Assembly: GCF_932526225.1 (NCBI RefSeq)
Contig: NC_064045.1
Location: 6,370,998 to 6,434,997 of the forward strand
Direction of reading: 5' to 3'
Source: Nematostella vectensis
Lineage: Eukaryota; Cnidaria; Anthozoa; Actiniaria; Edwardsiidae
DNA: 64,000 nucleotides
The translations under genes were made by a program, and so were the position numbers. Each line of letters begins with the position of its first letter. The stretch's first letter is position 1. This document shows, one piece after another, positions 32,215 through 45,400 of this stretch. The notes under the pieces are model-generated. The model ran no database searches, had not been told where the DNA came from, and worked only from the letters and a program-made list of their open reading frames with translations.

Positions 32215-32945
32215 TCCTTGGGTAACCCTGACGTTACGTAAATTACATCGATAATCAGAAGGATTTGCCTGGAGAATGTCTAAGGGTAACCCTGACGTTA
32301 CGTAAATTACATCGATAACCAGAAGGATTTGCCTGGAGAATGTCTAAGGGTAACCCTGACGTTACGTAAATTACATCAATAACCAGAAGGACTTGCCTGG
32401 AGAATGTCTAAGGGTAACCCTGACGTTACGTAAATTACATCGATTATCAGAAGGACTTGCCTGGAGAATGTCTAAGGGTAACCCTGACGTTACGTAAATT
32501 ACATCGATAATCAGAAGGATTTGCCTGGAGAATGTCTAAGGGTAACCCTGACGTTACGTAAATTACATCGATAATCAGAAGGATTTGCCTGGAGAATCTC
32601 TAAGGGGTAACCCTGACGTTACGTAAATTACATAATGTCTAAGGGTAACCCTGACGTTACGTAAATTACATCGATAATCAGAAGGATTTGCCTGGAGAAT
32701 GTCTAAGGGTAACCCTGACGTTACGTAAATTACATCGATAATCAGAAGGATTTGCCTGGAGAATCTGTAAGGGGTAACCCTGACGTTACGTAAATTACAT
32801 AATGTCTAAGGGTAACCCTGACGTTACGTAAATTACATCGATAATCAGAAGGATTTGCCTGGAGAATGTCTAAGGGTAACCCTGACGTTACGTAAATTAC
32901 ATCGATAATCAGAAGGATTTGCCTGGAGAATGTCTTAGGGGGTGA
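32215..32945. repeat. 64-bp satellite, about 11 copies, each with a TTACGTAA palindrome
   Basis: Unit order: GGGTAACCCTGACG, TTACGTAAATTACATCGATA, ATCAGAAGGATTTGCC, TGGAGAATGTCTAA. Copies are nearly identical; two are shortened by an internal deletion (near 32630 and 32795) and carry the same extra G. Each has the 8-bp palindrome TTACGTAA, the optimal site of PAR-bZIP/NFIL3 factors. It begins about 580 bases downstream of the GPCR stop. Confidence 0.92.
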
Positions 32946-33435
32946 TTCTAACGTGTATATAAATTACAACGATTGTAAGGAGAGATTCAGGCCTCAAAAG
33001 AAATAGGGAGGGGCGTAAAAATAACCTTTCCGTACGATGTTTAAGAGTAAGTACAGTGTGTGCAACGGGGGCTTAAAGCAGAGATCCGACTTTCAACAGC
33101 TCTCTTTAAAAAACTCGCCCGGGTAAAGTCGTCTTACATTGTAAACCTAACGTCTACACCAGTAACATTGACAATCAGGAGAGAACTAGGACTCACAAAA
33201 CATAGAACAAAGAGATCGAAAAAGATGCGTTTGCGCTTGGCAATAAATTCACATGGAATGGGAGAAGCAAGACATTGTAGTCAGAGTAAGATTAAAATAA
33301 ACTGAGGTCATAAGAGTCTACTTAAGATGCTTAGTGCACATCTCTCCCTCAAGGGCTGTTTAAATACCACGATCTTCAGTAGTATGGGTGAGCTCCATCT
33401 TCATTACATTGTCGTAACGATCATAAAACATCCGT

Positions 33436-33616
33436 TAAAAGCGGCAATGAAACCAGTTCACTTTCGACGGGAAACTCAGCCGACAAGAGACAAAAAAATC
33501 TATTAGAAACCGCGCTATTTATCAATCACAGCCTCAACGAAACTTTCAATAGACACACTGCTTTTTACAATTTTGAAATATTTTACGCGTTTCCCGTTAA
33601 AAATCATCGGAGATTG
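33436..33616. mobile_element. MITE family A, copy 3 (right end missing)
   Basis: The left end TTAAAAGCGGCAATGAAACC matches the family terminus with mismatches. The interior has AATCTATTAGAA, CAATAGACACACTGCTTTTT and GTTAAAAATCATCGGAGATT. The right inverted end is absent after about 33616. Confidence 0.65.
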
Positions 33617-34629
33617 ATTGTTTAGACAAATTAGAACATGAATGATTTCAAATTTACTTTATTTGACTTCTCTGAAACATTAATTCTAGAAATTATATTC
33701 ATTACCTTATAAATCGATACTCTTTAATACTTTACAAAATTATGAAACTCAATCCTACTTTATATTTTCATACAGCTGATCTTAAAAAGGTTCTCCACCA
33801 AAATGCCAATGTCACGTGACTCCTAATACATGCGCTTTCGGTGAATGTAGTACAAGGTGTGCTAAAAGCTGTTACGGTGGATAGTTTACGGCGGTCTAAA
33901 TCCAAAATTACAGTGAAATTAAACTAATCCAAAAGGATCTTACGAGTGACATGACATTTGGGACATCGAAAATGTTTTTTTATGTAGACAACCTTTTGTT
34001 GAACAGCCGTGTCTTTGATAATTCAGTTTATGCATAGTGACATCTTTTTTTAAATAATGATGACTGTTTAGACATTTTATCAAGAGTGAAAGTCAATGAT
34101 TCTGAGCAGGATCTTTAACACGAGCTTCATGTTTGTGTGGACAGCTCTACACACATTCACTTTTAGAGAGTCCAGGTCCTTATCTCCCCTTTTCAAACCT
34201 TCAAGCACTTGTCGGGTTAGACAGTACAGTACCTCTATGAAGATCTCCACTTGAGATGAAGTAGTCACTTAAAGTTCGTAGATACTTTAGATTTGTTTTG
34301 AATATTATTTTTCAAAATGCAATTCTTCCTTTATTATTTAATACTCTAAAAAAATTGAGCTGTTTCAATTGTAGGATGGATGCAAATTCACTTTGATCAT
34401 AGCGGATCTAATTCACTACGTTTGCATTGGGTTTCATAGCCTGAGAAACTGTATGTCATCAAAGTCGGATTGCCGGCTTTAATAGATAGTGGCTGGTAGA
34501 AATCTAAAAGGTGGTAGTCTAAGAGAAGTACAGTACCATTGAAGCTTTAAACACGGTATTACTTATGTTAATCTTAGCCAAATTTTTTTAGCCAAGTTTA
34601 GTGTTATCATGGCGTCTTGCTAATTGTGA
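33617..34629. other. Intergenic, COX11 3' flank
   Basis: AT-rich DNA downstream of COX11. A minus-strand open frame at 34080-34268 (62 codons from ATG) has no motif I know and is not called a gene. No repeat stands out. Confidence 0.35.
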
Positions 34630-37411
34630 TCATAGCCCCATTTTCTCTGCTTCTTTAGACTCGAAGAATGTGTAGGAGAGTGTTATCGTGTCCACCTTGG
34701 CCATGGCAGGGTCTTCAGTGAACTCAGGGTCAATGTAGAAAAATACTGGCATGTCCACTTGTTCATTGGGGTTGAGGCGTTGCTCTTCAAAACAGAAGCA
34801 CTAGAAAAAATGTTGAAGTGAGAAAAAAACCTGAAGAAGTCTTCAGTCCATATCATAACCTTTCGCTTAAAGTCATCCAACAAAAAGAGTAATAGATACT
34901 GTAAGCTATAAGATCTTAAAAAAAATTGAATTAAATTGATGCAATTTTTTTAGATTTCTTTTGTTTTGTCAGGAAAATATCAAACAACGCATTTTCCTTT
35001 AAAATAGGAGATGTCCATAGCCCAAAATATTTATTGATGGTTTTGTAATGCAATACTACCCACAATGAACAATAAAACCATTGTCTTTAAATGCTTTGTT
35101 GCTAAATTTTGCAGGCTCATTTTGGTAAGTTAAGTAATTAGCACCTACTTGACAAGGTTGAGAAATAAAGATGATGGGAAAATCTGCAACCCCCATCTTC
35201 AGCAAAATTTGGAATACATCCCTATGTTCTTTGTTTGAAATCTCAATCTTTGTCAAAAACATCTCAAAACGAGCCTTCAATTTCACAGCCTTTTTTCCCT
35301 AATGATGACCAAAATCTTTCAATATTACAGATTTTTGTTTACTTGTGAGAACACACATGTTTCACTATCTATAGAACCCAGATACCATTTGATAAAAATA
35401 AATAAATAAATAAAAATACTTCATGTGGATCTATCAAATCTGAAAGGTTATTTGGACCTTTATCACATCAGGAAGTATAGGTCTGGTGTACAAAATCTAG
35501 CTTTTTTACAGCATATTTACTAACCAAAAAAAAAACTGGAAACATTGTGCCATGTGACATGTGTGTCCATGTATTCTACGTATCACATTCTTAGTCTGCC
35601 TATTCCATTGTGTCTGTCTGTCCATCTTTTTGTCTCTGTCTGTCTGTCTCTCTTCTTGTCTGTCTGTCTGTCTGTCCACAGTGTCTGTCTGTCTGTTTGA
35701 CTGTCTATCTGTCAATCTGCCTGTTTCTCAGTATTTCTGTCTGCCGACCATCAACTGTAAGGATAGACTATTGTTTGAAATACCTGTATCTTGTTAAAGT
35801 ACTGCCCAGCCTCAAAAGGTATAACATTGTATGTGGAGATGCCAGTGATGGCTGTATCCGTGGCATTGGTGGCGGTGTAGAAAGCAAGGGCCGTCTCACC
35901 AGGGGCTACCTGGAAAACATAAACCATGTGAATTAACAGAAACCAGGAAAACATACAAATACCATGTGAATTGACAAAGACCAAAAAAACATACATATAC
36001 CATTGGAATTAACAGAGATCAGGAAAACGTAAAAAATCATGGCAATTAAAAAGAGACCTGAAAAAAACATACAAACACTATGGCACTTAAACAGTGACCA
36101 GGAAAAACATTCAAGAGTTAAAACTGATTTTATTGTTGTTAATTGTGTTGTAATTAATTGTGCAGAACCAGCCCTTGGTTAGCCACTAGCCTGGGTCTCC
36201 TATGCTTACACACAGGTTCTAACTTTATGTTACAATATTTATTCATCAAAAGGAACTTGTCATTGGATGTCAAAATATTATAATCAAAACTACCTCATCA
36301 GAATATATTAAATGGCTAGGATTCAATTCTATTATGGCAGTTGAAAGAGCCCTTTTACAGTAGGTGCTATTATTTATGGCATGTTTTTTATAAGACCTAC
36401 CCTGACTTCTGACTGCTGTGGTTTAAACTTCCACTGCATAGTTGAACTGGTATCTGCATTGAACCTTATTCTTAGCGATCTTTCTGGCTTTCTCTCCATC
36501 TTTTCAAGCTTTTCACCCGATTCAGCTTGCTTGACAGTCCCACCTAAGCCAGATGCCTAAAAACAAAACCATATAAAAAAAATTATAAAAAGAAAATATA
36601 AGAAAAAACGAACTAGTTGGATTTCCGTAATCCACAGATTATGGTATATGCCAAAATCTACCATCCATGAACCTATTTAATTCCCCCCTCCTTACTGTCC
36701 CCCCTGGGTAATGTAAAACTCATTATATCGAACATTTGTGCTTAATTGTTCATCTTTCTTATGTGTTTGGAGTTTGGAGCTGATTTTTAGAAAACAAAAA
36801 AAACAAATTTCAGTGTCTCTGTTGTGACTCATTTTATTGTAAATCTAGAAACATATACTTATTTATAGAATATTTCACTTGGCAGCCCGCGAGGGAAGGG
36901 TAAAGGTTAAACCCCCATGCCCTCCCTCCACTCATTACTGACCAGGGGAGAGGAGGGAGGTTAAACACCCCCAAACAATGCATTCCCTGGACTTATTCCG
37001 GAACAATCTCTATCGATCCCTTTAACAACAACTTACTTGGCAGTAAAGCCTGTAAAGAGGGACAGCAGCATACGAACAGCCAAGCACCGTTACCGCCACG
37101 GCCGCTATGTAAATAGATGTGGTCTTGTTCCTCAACACACTCCCAGGCCGGAGAGAGGCAGACCGAGTATTGCAACGTAAGACTGGATTCGACTTGGACA
37201 AGGGAAACACACCAGCGCTTCTACCAGGCCATATTCCTGTAGGCAAACCAGCCCTTATACTCTGCTGCTGCAAAAAAGCGACGCCCCTTGTCTGATTAAT
37301 CAGAGACCACGTCCCGCACAGACTCCTCTTGTTCGATCTTATTCTGTTCAGACTTTGAAAAACATGTCGCGAAGTCCCGTTTCCAAAAAACTTCGTTAAA
37401 AACCAGCTCAT
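34630..37411 (-). CDS. COX11: Cytochrome c oxidase assembly protein COX11, complete
   Basis: COX11 is a mitochondrial inner-membrane copper chaperone that delivers copper to the CuB site of COX1. Four exons on the minus strand: 37037-37411, 36401-36556, 35784-35909, 34630-34800. They give 828 bases, 275 residues, all in phase 0. The N-terminus is basic and lacks acidic residues for a long stretch (mitochondrial targeting). One transmembrane helix (about 97-115; IYIAAVAVTVLGC) leads into AAVPLYRLYCQ. The intermembrane-space domain shows RIRFNADTSSTMQWKFKPQQ, VAPGETALAFY, the GISTYNVIPFEAGQYFNKIQ block and the copper-binding CFCF at 220-223, followed by EEQRLNP, VDMPVFFYIDPEF and ITLSYTFF. The start is the ATG at 37411. 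All diagnostic residues are present. Intron 3 is long (about 1 kb) and intron 2 carries a small tandem array against exon 3. Confidence 0.96.
35600..35740. repeat. (CTGT)n microsatellite in COX11 intron 3
   Basis: Imperfect TGTC/CTGT tetranucleotide repeat of about 140 bases. A short AATA-type run lies at about 35395-35414 in the same intron. Confidence 0.85.
35910..36115. repeat. About 47-bp tandem repeat at the 3' splice site of COX11 exon 3
   Basis: About five diverged units share AGGAAAACATACA, CCATGTGAATTAACA and GA(G/A)ACC. The first unit begins at the acceptor itself: CTGGAAAACATAAACCATGT next to the exon edge is the same sequence as CAGGAAAACATACAAATACC in later units. On the minus strand each unit therefore ends like the polypyrimidine tract ATGTTTTCC before the exon. 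Confidence 0.7.
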
Positions 37412-39442
37412 TTTGACACTTTAACTTCGGCTCTTTCACATAGTATCCTTGGTATGAGATATAGATGGGATTGTTGTCAAATTTTTGACGATAGAAAGTT
37501 TAGCTTACGTAATCCGCCATTTTGATTCTCGTCGTTCTGGCTTGGAAGCCTGGTCATCTGATTTACCACAGGTATACCGTATTTGTTTGTAATAACAAAT
37601 TCCGCGAAAATGTCAAGAGCTCAATTTTTTTTTCCTCGAGAATGTTATAAAACATTACAATTTTTTTAGAAAAACGCATCATTTTTGCTTGACTTTGATT
37701 TCAAACAGTTATACGTCAAAAACGCGAGACAAGTCTCATTTTTTAACACATTGACCCCTCAACCGGCCTGTACCGGCTTTGGGAAGTACCCACAACCCAA
37801 AAAATTCATAAATGCAAACTAAACACAACAAGATGAAGATACTCAGGCATCAGTCTAAGGGATAAATGGTCTTGAAGATATGCATCCAACCAAGGTGTTG
37901 GCAACTACTCTTAAGCCAAATAATAGCACAGGTTCTTTGACAAATTTCAAATCGAACAAGGAAAGAAAAACAGAATCACCCCTCTCAATAAAACGCTCAA
38001 AATACAACACAAGGGAGAGAGATCAGCAAACACAGCTCAAGACATAAATAGATACCTTTATTCTGATCCTCCAGGTACATTTCCTTGGCCTCAAAACACA
38101 ATGTCCATTCCTTGAAGGATTGAACAACCACAAAAATATCTTTACGTATTGCAAAGCATTCTGGGAGATCCAGGGAAAAATTCACGAGGGAAGGGCAAGT
38201 CAACACTCCTCTCCCCAGAGTCAGATGTTTTTTTTATAAGACTTTTCACCCCGAAGCCAAACAAATCAATTACAGGCCATACAGACCCAGAATAGCAGTG
38301 TAAACAATTTTGGAATCAATTTGGTTCCAGAAAAGACAGCATTTAGGAGAGCTGTGGTGATTCATCAGAAAATTATTTTCTCATCCAGGCAAAGCCAAAC
38401 AAGAAAAAATCATCATGAATCCACCTTTGCTTGCAAATATCCATAAGCAAAGCACTCAATTATGCCCCAAAAGACTTCATGATGTCCTGAGACACTCTCC
38501 TAATATGCTCATAGCTGTATTTTCGATGAAAAATACAAGCAACCATCAACTTGTGCTGGCTTCAGCACAACGACGAGGGATTAAAAGTGGGGACCGCAAA
38601 GCACTGTTGGAAAGCTTGGATACCGCTGACTAGGTGCAGCTGTGTTTGACTTTGACGGGCTGTATAAAACTCAGAATAGGGGGGGAGGTATCTGTTTTCA
38701 GTCTGTTTTTTTGTAAATTCAGCTCAAAAATAGCCAGGAGTCAATGGGTTAAACAACTATTAAAATAATTACTCCTCCGTTATTTGCAATCGATTCCTTA
38801 TTACAGGAAATTCTGGCGACGTGAACATTCAACGATTTGGGGGGATAAGATTTCATGTAAATCAAAATAAATAAAATATTGGGCTTGTTCTGTTGTATGA
38901 GCATTTGGCATGGCAATCGTCAAAAGAAATACAAAAATGTCCAGCTCAACATGACATTTATTGAGTGTTCTTAAGAATCTATACATAACTATACAAATGG
39001 TTTATTTTCACGAGGTCACACCATTAACAACCAAGTAATAGATCTTGATTTCCACTAGAAGACATGTACAAGAGAACAGAACTGCTTGATTTTCTTAAAC
39101 CTGCGTTTGATCGGCTCGAGCTTTAGAGCCCAAATCGATCTAAACAGCTAGTTACCATCGATTCTCTAAACGGCACTCTTGAGCGATCACTGTCTATTCA
39201 CAAAAGCGAGAGCACCACGTTTTTATATTTGTATAAATGCCTTTTCACGCTAAAGAAAACAGAATTTTGGTTAGTGAAAACGTTATTTTGCAGACGTAAG
39301 CGTGTTCTAGTTTGCAGATTTTGTTGTTGTTGTTTTCTTACAAGTGGTTCCATTATCCCTATCAACTCGATCATCGGGATGCAATGCTTCTGATGACGTC
39401 ATCATGTTACAACAATTTCGCTCCATCAGATAGGGCACACAT
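37412..39442. other. Intergenic between COX11 start and WDR90 stop
   Basis: It contains the COX11 promoter: on the minus strand an AAAATGGCGG YY1-like motif lies near 37512-37524, about 105 bases upstream of the start codon. It also holds the WDR90 3' flank, with an AATAAA on the minus strand near 39001-39006. No further gene is recognised; small open frames here lack motifs. Confidence 0.4.
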
Positions 39443-42400
39443 TTACACCACCACATTCCATATAAGGACATCACCATGACTACACGTGTACAAAAGGTGG
39501 CCGGAGGGAGAGAATCGAACTTCGCTGACGGCGTCAGAGTGGCCCGTGAAGTCCTGAAAGCTGCCTTCATTGTAATCCATCAGCTTGATTAAACGCTCTG
39601 GAAGAAAAAGAAAAATAGAAATCATTTGTAATCATCGGAATGACAACCAAACGTCATCATCATCGTCATTATCACCATCACGAATCATTATCATTATCAC
39701 CATCACTACAACAATCAACATCACTACAACAACCACCACCACGAGCATCATCATCATCATCACCATAACTGCCATCACCACATCGATCATCATAATTAAC
39801 CATTAATCATCATCACCATCACCATCACTGCCATCACCACATCGATCATCATAATTAACCATTAATCATCATCACCATCACTGCCATTACCACATCGATC
39901 ATCATAATTAACCATAATCACCATCACTGCCATCACCACATCGATCATCATAATTAACCATTAATCATCATCACCATCACCATCACTGCCATCACCACAT
40001 CGATCATCATAATTAACCATTAATCATCATCACCATCATCACCATTATCACCATCGCTGCCATCACCACATCGATCATCATAATTAACCATTAATCACCA
40101 ACACCATAATAATAATCACCACCACGATCATTACCACCACAATTATCCCGATCACATCAGCACCACCAACAATGAGTGCAAGAACAACCAATGTTTTATA
40201 TTTGCGGGTACTTGATTGGCAGGTGAGTGCACTAGAGTGGCTTACCTTGTGTGCCGATGGCGATAAGATGTCCTTTAGGAGAGATGTCCAAAGACAAAGC
40301 CCAGTGGGTCAGGGCCGCAGTCCGGACAACCTGATGGACAAAAGCACAAACACGACGGTAACCACTTTTCGAGTCATTGGACAACGCTTGTGCTAAAGAG
40401 AAATACCGAGAGTGCTAGATAGAAATACCAAGAGTGCTAGATAGAAATACCAAGAGTGCTAGATAGAAATACCAAGAGTGCTAGATAGAAATACCAAGAG
40501 TGCTAGATAGAAATACCAAGAGTGCTAGATAGAAATACCAAGAGTGCTAGATAGAAATACCAAGAGTGCTAGATAGAAATACCAAGAGTGCAAGAAAGAA
40601 ATACCAAGAGTGCTAGATAGAAATACCAAGAGTGCTAGATAGAAATACCAAGAGTGCTAGATAGAAATACCAAGAGTGCTAGATAGAAATACTAAGAGTG
40701 CTAGATAGAAATACCAAGAGTGCTAGATAGAAATACCAAGAGTGCTAGATAGAAATACCAAGAGTGCTAGATAGAAATACCAAGAGTGCTAGATCGAAAT
40801 ACCAAGAGTGCTAGATAGAAATACCAAGAGTGCTAGATGGAAATACCAAGAGTGCTAGATAGAAATACCAAGAGTGCTAGATAGAAATACCAAGAGTGCT
40901 AGATAGAAATACCAAGAGTGCTAGATAGAAATACCAAGAGTGCTAGATAGAAATACTAAGAGTGCTAGATAGAAATACCAAGAGTGCTAGATAGAAATAC
41001 CAAGAGTCACGGAGTTGTTATCGATCAATTTTCGGATAAAAAAGGAATATTCGCGATATATAGTCTGATCGGAGGATGTTTGGAAGCATTGAGTGAAAAT
41101 AACCGTCATGGGTGCAGGAAGTGATTGGACAGCAATCGTGACAAGTTGTGATAATTTCGGGATGGGTTCCTCGGGGAGGGATCGGATAGCAATCTTGACG
41201 ATGTGTGATGAAATCGGTTCGGGAAGTGACGGGATAGCAATCGTAACTAGTTGAGATAATATCTGAATGGGTTCGGTAAGTGGTTGGATAGCAATTGCGA
41301 CGAAGTGTGATGATATCAGGATGGGTTCGGTAAGTGATCGGATAGCAATCGTGACAATGTGTGATGGTTTTGGGAAGTGATCGGATAGGAATCATTACGA
41401 TGTGCGTTTATGTCGGGAAATGATCGGAAAGCAATCGTGATGATGTCTTGATATCGGGGTGGGTTCGGAAAGTGATCGGATAGCAATCGTGACGATGTGT
41501 GAGAATTTCGGGAAGTGATCGGATAGCAATCGCGAGGTTTACCTTGCGCTGTGCGAGGCTGTAGAAGTGGACGACTCTCTGCATACTGTATCCTGTGAAC
41601 ACGATGATGTCCGGGTCACTCGGAGAGAAGCGCGCTAGACTCGGCGGCAACTTGCTGTACTCGCCCTGAGGAATCGCAAAAATGAAACTAAAGATACTTT
41701 AGCCGCATTTTAGTTTCTCGATTTTCAAATGAATTGGCATTGCGCAAAACTTATTACTCCATGCGTAAAATGATGATTAATGCCCCTGGAAACTTGAAAC
41801 ACATCTAATAGAAATAGGCCCGCATGCAGCTACCGAGCATGTAGCTACTACAGAGCAAAAATAAACTCCAGCTAATTGAACCTAACTTTGTTAAACTGTT
41901 GTACACGTTCAGTAGAGCGCAGCTAATTTGTGTGGTGTTGCAGTACTACGAAGTCATTATTACGCGTTGTAGAGTATTCAAAATACCGGATATGATTTAC
42001 GCAGAGCCTTCCCATCAGGCGCTATGGCCGGAGAAGGGAACGTCAACCAATCAACAAGCTCGCAGAAATCCTTGGACCAATCAGCACTCCAGACGCTGAC
42101 CCGACTGTCGGCACTGGCGGCAAGCCACATAAGGGGGCATGTTAGCCTGTACTGCTCGTCCTGACACAAGAACGAGTAAAAACAGTCAACACATAAGAGG
42201 GACAGTGCAGTTCTATCATTCAAAGTGTAGTCCCCACCTCCCTAACCAACCATACCACGGAGGGAATTAACGGGGGTCGGTGTACGGGGTTTTTCTGTGC
42301 CAATTTCCATAGGTTAAAAACTCGCTTCTCCGCAATGAATTTTAATCCCAGGGGTTTAAGGTCCTTTTTGATACGTAGTCTGGTCAACTTAAAATCCCCA

Positions 42401-45400
42401 AAATTAACGGGTGTTTTCTGGAATCAGACATAGTATTAGTCTAGTCCGAGTAATCACCCAATGAGTCTCTACCCTCTCTCATCCGAGTTTTACATGGGAA
42501 CAATGAGTTCTAATAGTAACCTGTTGGTAGCTTACTTTGACAGCTGACACGTGGAGGTCTGTGATTGGTACACCTTTGTGGTCGTTAAGGAGACGCACTG
42601 TCAGCCCTGTCGATGGGCTGCTGATGGCTAGCACGCCGTCGGAGCCGCCGCTGATAACCACGTGACCTGGAAGATAAGACGAAGGCTTACATAACGTGGC
42701 AAATTTAACCGTGGAAATCGGACCCGATTTGCCGACACCGCTACGCTCGATTGATCGGAAGAGAAAGAAAATATGGTTGAACCACTTTACTGCAAACATG
42801 GTGTACGAGCAAGTGCTTGCCGTTTTGGTCGGCATCGAGGGCGAGGAGTTAACTGGATATTTTGTCAAGAAGTCAATATTACTAGGAAAAAACAAAGAAG
42901 ACCTCGTGCGCCCTTACCATCAACGGAGAATCCAATGACGGTGACTGCGCAGGCGTGAGGCTGCATCTTCATAAACATCTCCACCTTGCCTAGATCAAAC
43001 ATGCGAACTGTGCCGTCACTATACCCTGCCGCACAGTGGGAGGGGTGGATTGCACTCTGGCTATTGTCCCCGGGTGCCTTGGGATGGACTGTTGCTACAG
43101 TAGTGCCGTCGTTGGTGAGGGACTTCGTGGGTGTGGCTGGAGGAATGGGGCAGAAGGCGACGCAATTGCAGCTCTGGGGAATTAAGGAGTAAATTAATTT
43201 AGCCAGAGGTCTGAAGGGGAGGGGTAACTGGTTGAGGCGAGGATGGGGTAGAACCGTCAGTGTTCATAGGGGACAGACAGCTCTATTAAATGACCCTTGT
43301 ACATTGTCCAAGATAGAGAAAAGCTAAACCTTGTCGGGAGACTGGGGAGGGGGTATGGAGGGGGTATGTAGGTGTGAAAAAAGAAAGTGAGGCCTCAACC
43401 TCTGAAATCATTTATTTGTTACTGCTTTGTAATCTTACGGCTATATCATAAAATCCAAGTTTATACCCCACCTGCCCTACGACTTGGCACATGTTATACC
43501 CCACCTACCCTATGACTTGGAACATGTTATACCCCACCTGCCCTACGACTTGGCACATGTTATATCCCACCTACCCTACGACTTGGAACATGTTATACCC
43601 CACCTGCCCTACGACTTGGAACATGTTATACCCCACCTGCCCTATGACTTGGAACATGTTATACCCCACCTGTCCTCGCATGGTATATCCTACCTGTCCT
43701 ACGACCTGGAACTGCATATGCTCTAAGTTATCCGTGGTCCACAGATGAAGCACGCCATCTTTGGCGCATGTTGCAAAATACTTGTCATCTGAACCGCTGA
43801 ACACAATATTTGTGATCTGAAAATATTCGATGTCAATATATAGTAATCAATGACGTCATACCACCCGGCAATATACAACCATTGATGACGTCATAACACC
43901 TGGCCATGTACAACCACCGACGTCATACCACGTGGCCATGTACAGCCACCGATATCGTTATAACACCTGGCCATGTACAACCACCGATGACGTCATACCA
44001 CCTGGCTACGTACAGCCATCGATGACGTCATACCACGTGACCATCTCTTGCGCCCCCCCTTGACACCCGCATGATATTATACTGTATGCTACAGCTGATG
44101 CGCTTTACCTGTTCAGCATGACCGCTGACCAGTCGAATACTTGTCCTCTCGCTCCAGTTGATGTACCACAGGGTACCCGATGCGGTTCCAACAATACCCT
44201 TCGAATAAAAAAGTGATTGGCTCACGGTTACACGCGGTCTCGGAAACACACGGTCATAGCAAATTTTATAGAACACATCTGAATACCGTTTGTTAAGCGA
44301 GAAATATGCCATTGAAAAATATCAACACAGAAATTTTTTCAACATATAATGCAGGGGCCGGTTCCTGAAAAGTCAGATAAATTTATCTGCCGATAGAACT
44401 TATCCGTAGGTTAAATTTGCTTAGCGATGGATAGCTATCTGACCGATAAAATCTGGTTCCTGAAAGCAAAGTTATCCCTCCATTGACGCCAACTTGAAAT
44501 TAACAGCTTCAGTTTCACATATTGGACTCGCTTAATGTCTTGGGATTAATTAGGACTTGTTTATTCAAGCAAAAATACGAAAAACGCCAAAACCCACCGA
44601 GCGCCATTTTGAATCACCACAGGCTTCCCAACTTGTCATTTGCAACCAATATAATATAAGCGCTAATGATCATCTTCGAGCGACACCCTAGCACTTATAT
44701 GACTAGATAAATGTTGGAGAGTTTTAAATCTAGTTTAATTTGACGTTTTTCTCTGTTTAATACCCCAATTCTACGAGGTTTGAATTTTATTTCCAAGCTT
44801 GGGAGCCCTGTGTTAGCTCATCCGCCATCTTGGATTACATGACTTATCGGCAGATAGCTAACTTTATCTGCTACTTTATCAGAGGATAACTTTATCGGCT
44901 GTTTCAGGAACCCAATTTATCTACGGATAGATTTATCTGAGCTTTCAGGAGCCGGCCCCAGAAGATCTAGAGGTCATACTAGAGGTTTCAGTATCAGCGT
45001 CTCTACTCACAGTTTCAAGGACGTCATCAAAGCTGGTGGAAATAATGGCCCCATCAAGAACCATCTCATCCTCCATTGTTAGACTGTCACTCGATAACCT
45101 GAAACACAACGTTGAAACACAGACCGTTTCATTAAATAGCCTTTCGGCATAAACACTTTTAAACTCTTCATACAAGATAAACAGGCTCTTATTCAGAAAT
45201 TATCGGTTTGTTCTGAGAGCAGGGTAAGAATAAATTGCACAAATCAAGGTCAATAAAACGGCGCTCTCACACGTACATATTCCAGTTGCAACTTGTCTCG
45301 CAAAAAAACTATTGCAAGTCGCATGCGCCATGTCACACATGACGTTTTCCCTGCGACTTGAAGAAATTTGTTGCGGAAAGAAGAAAAACTTTCTACTTTT

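Noticed and set aside
34080..34268. 62-codon minus-strand open frame downstream of COX11
   Set aside because: Looks compositionally plausible, but there is no recognisable motif, no partner exon and no support; not reported as a gene.
35506..35936. Cysteine/serine-rich plus-strand frames
   Set aside because: They are translations of the CTGT microsatellite and antisense of COX11 exon 3.
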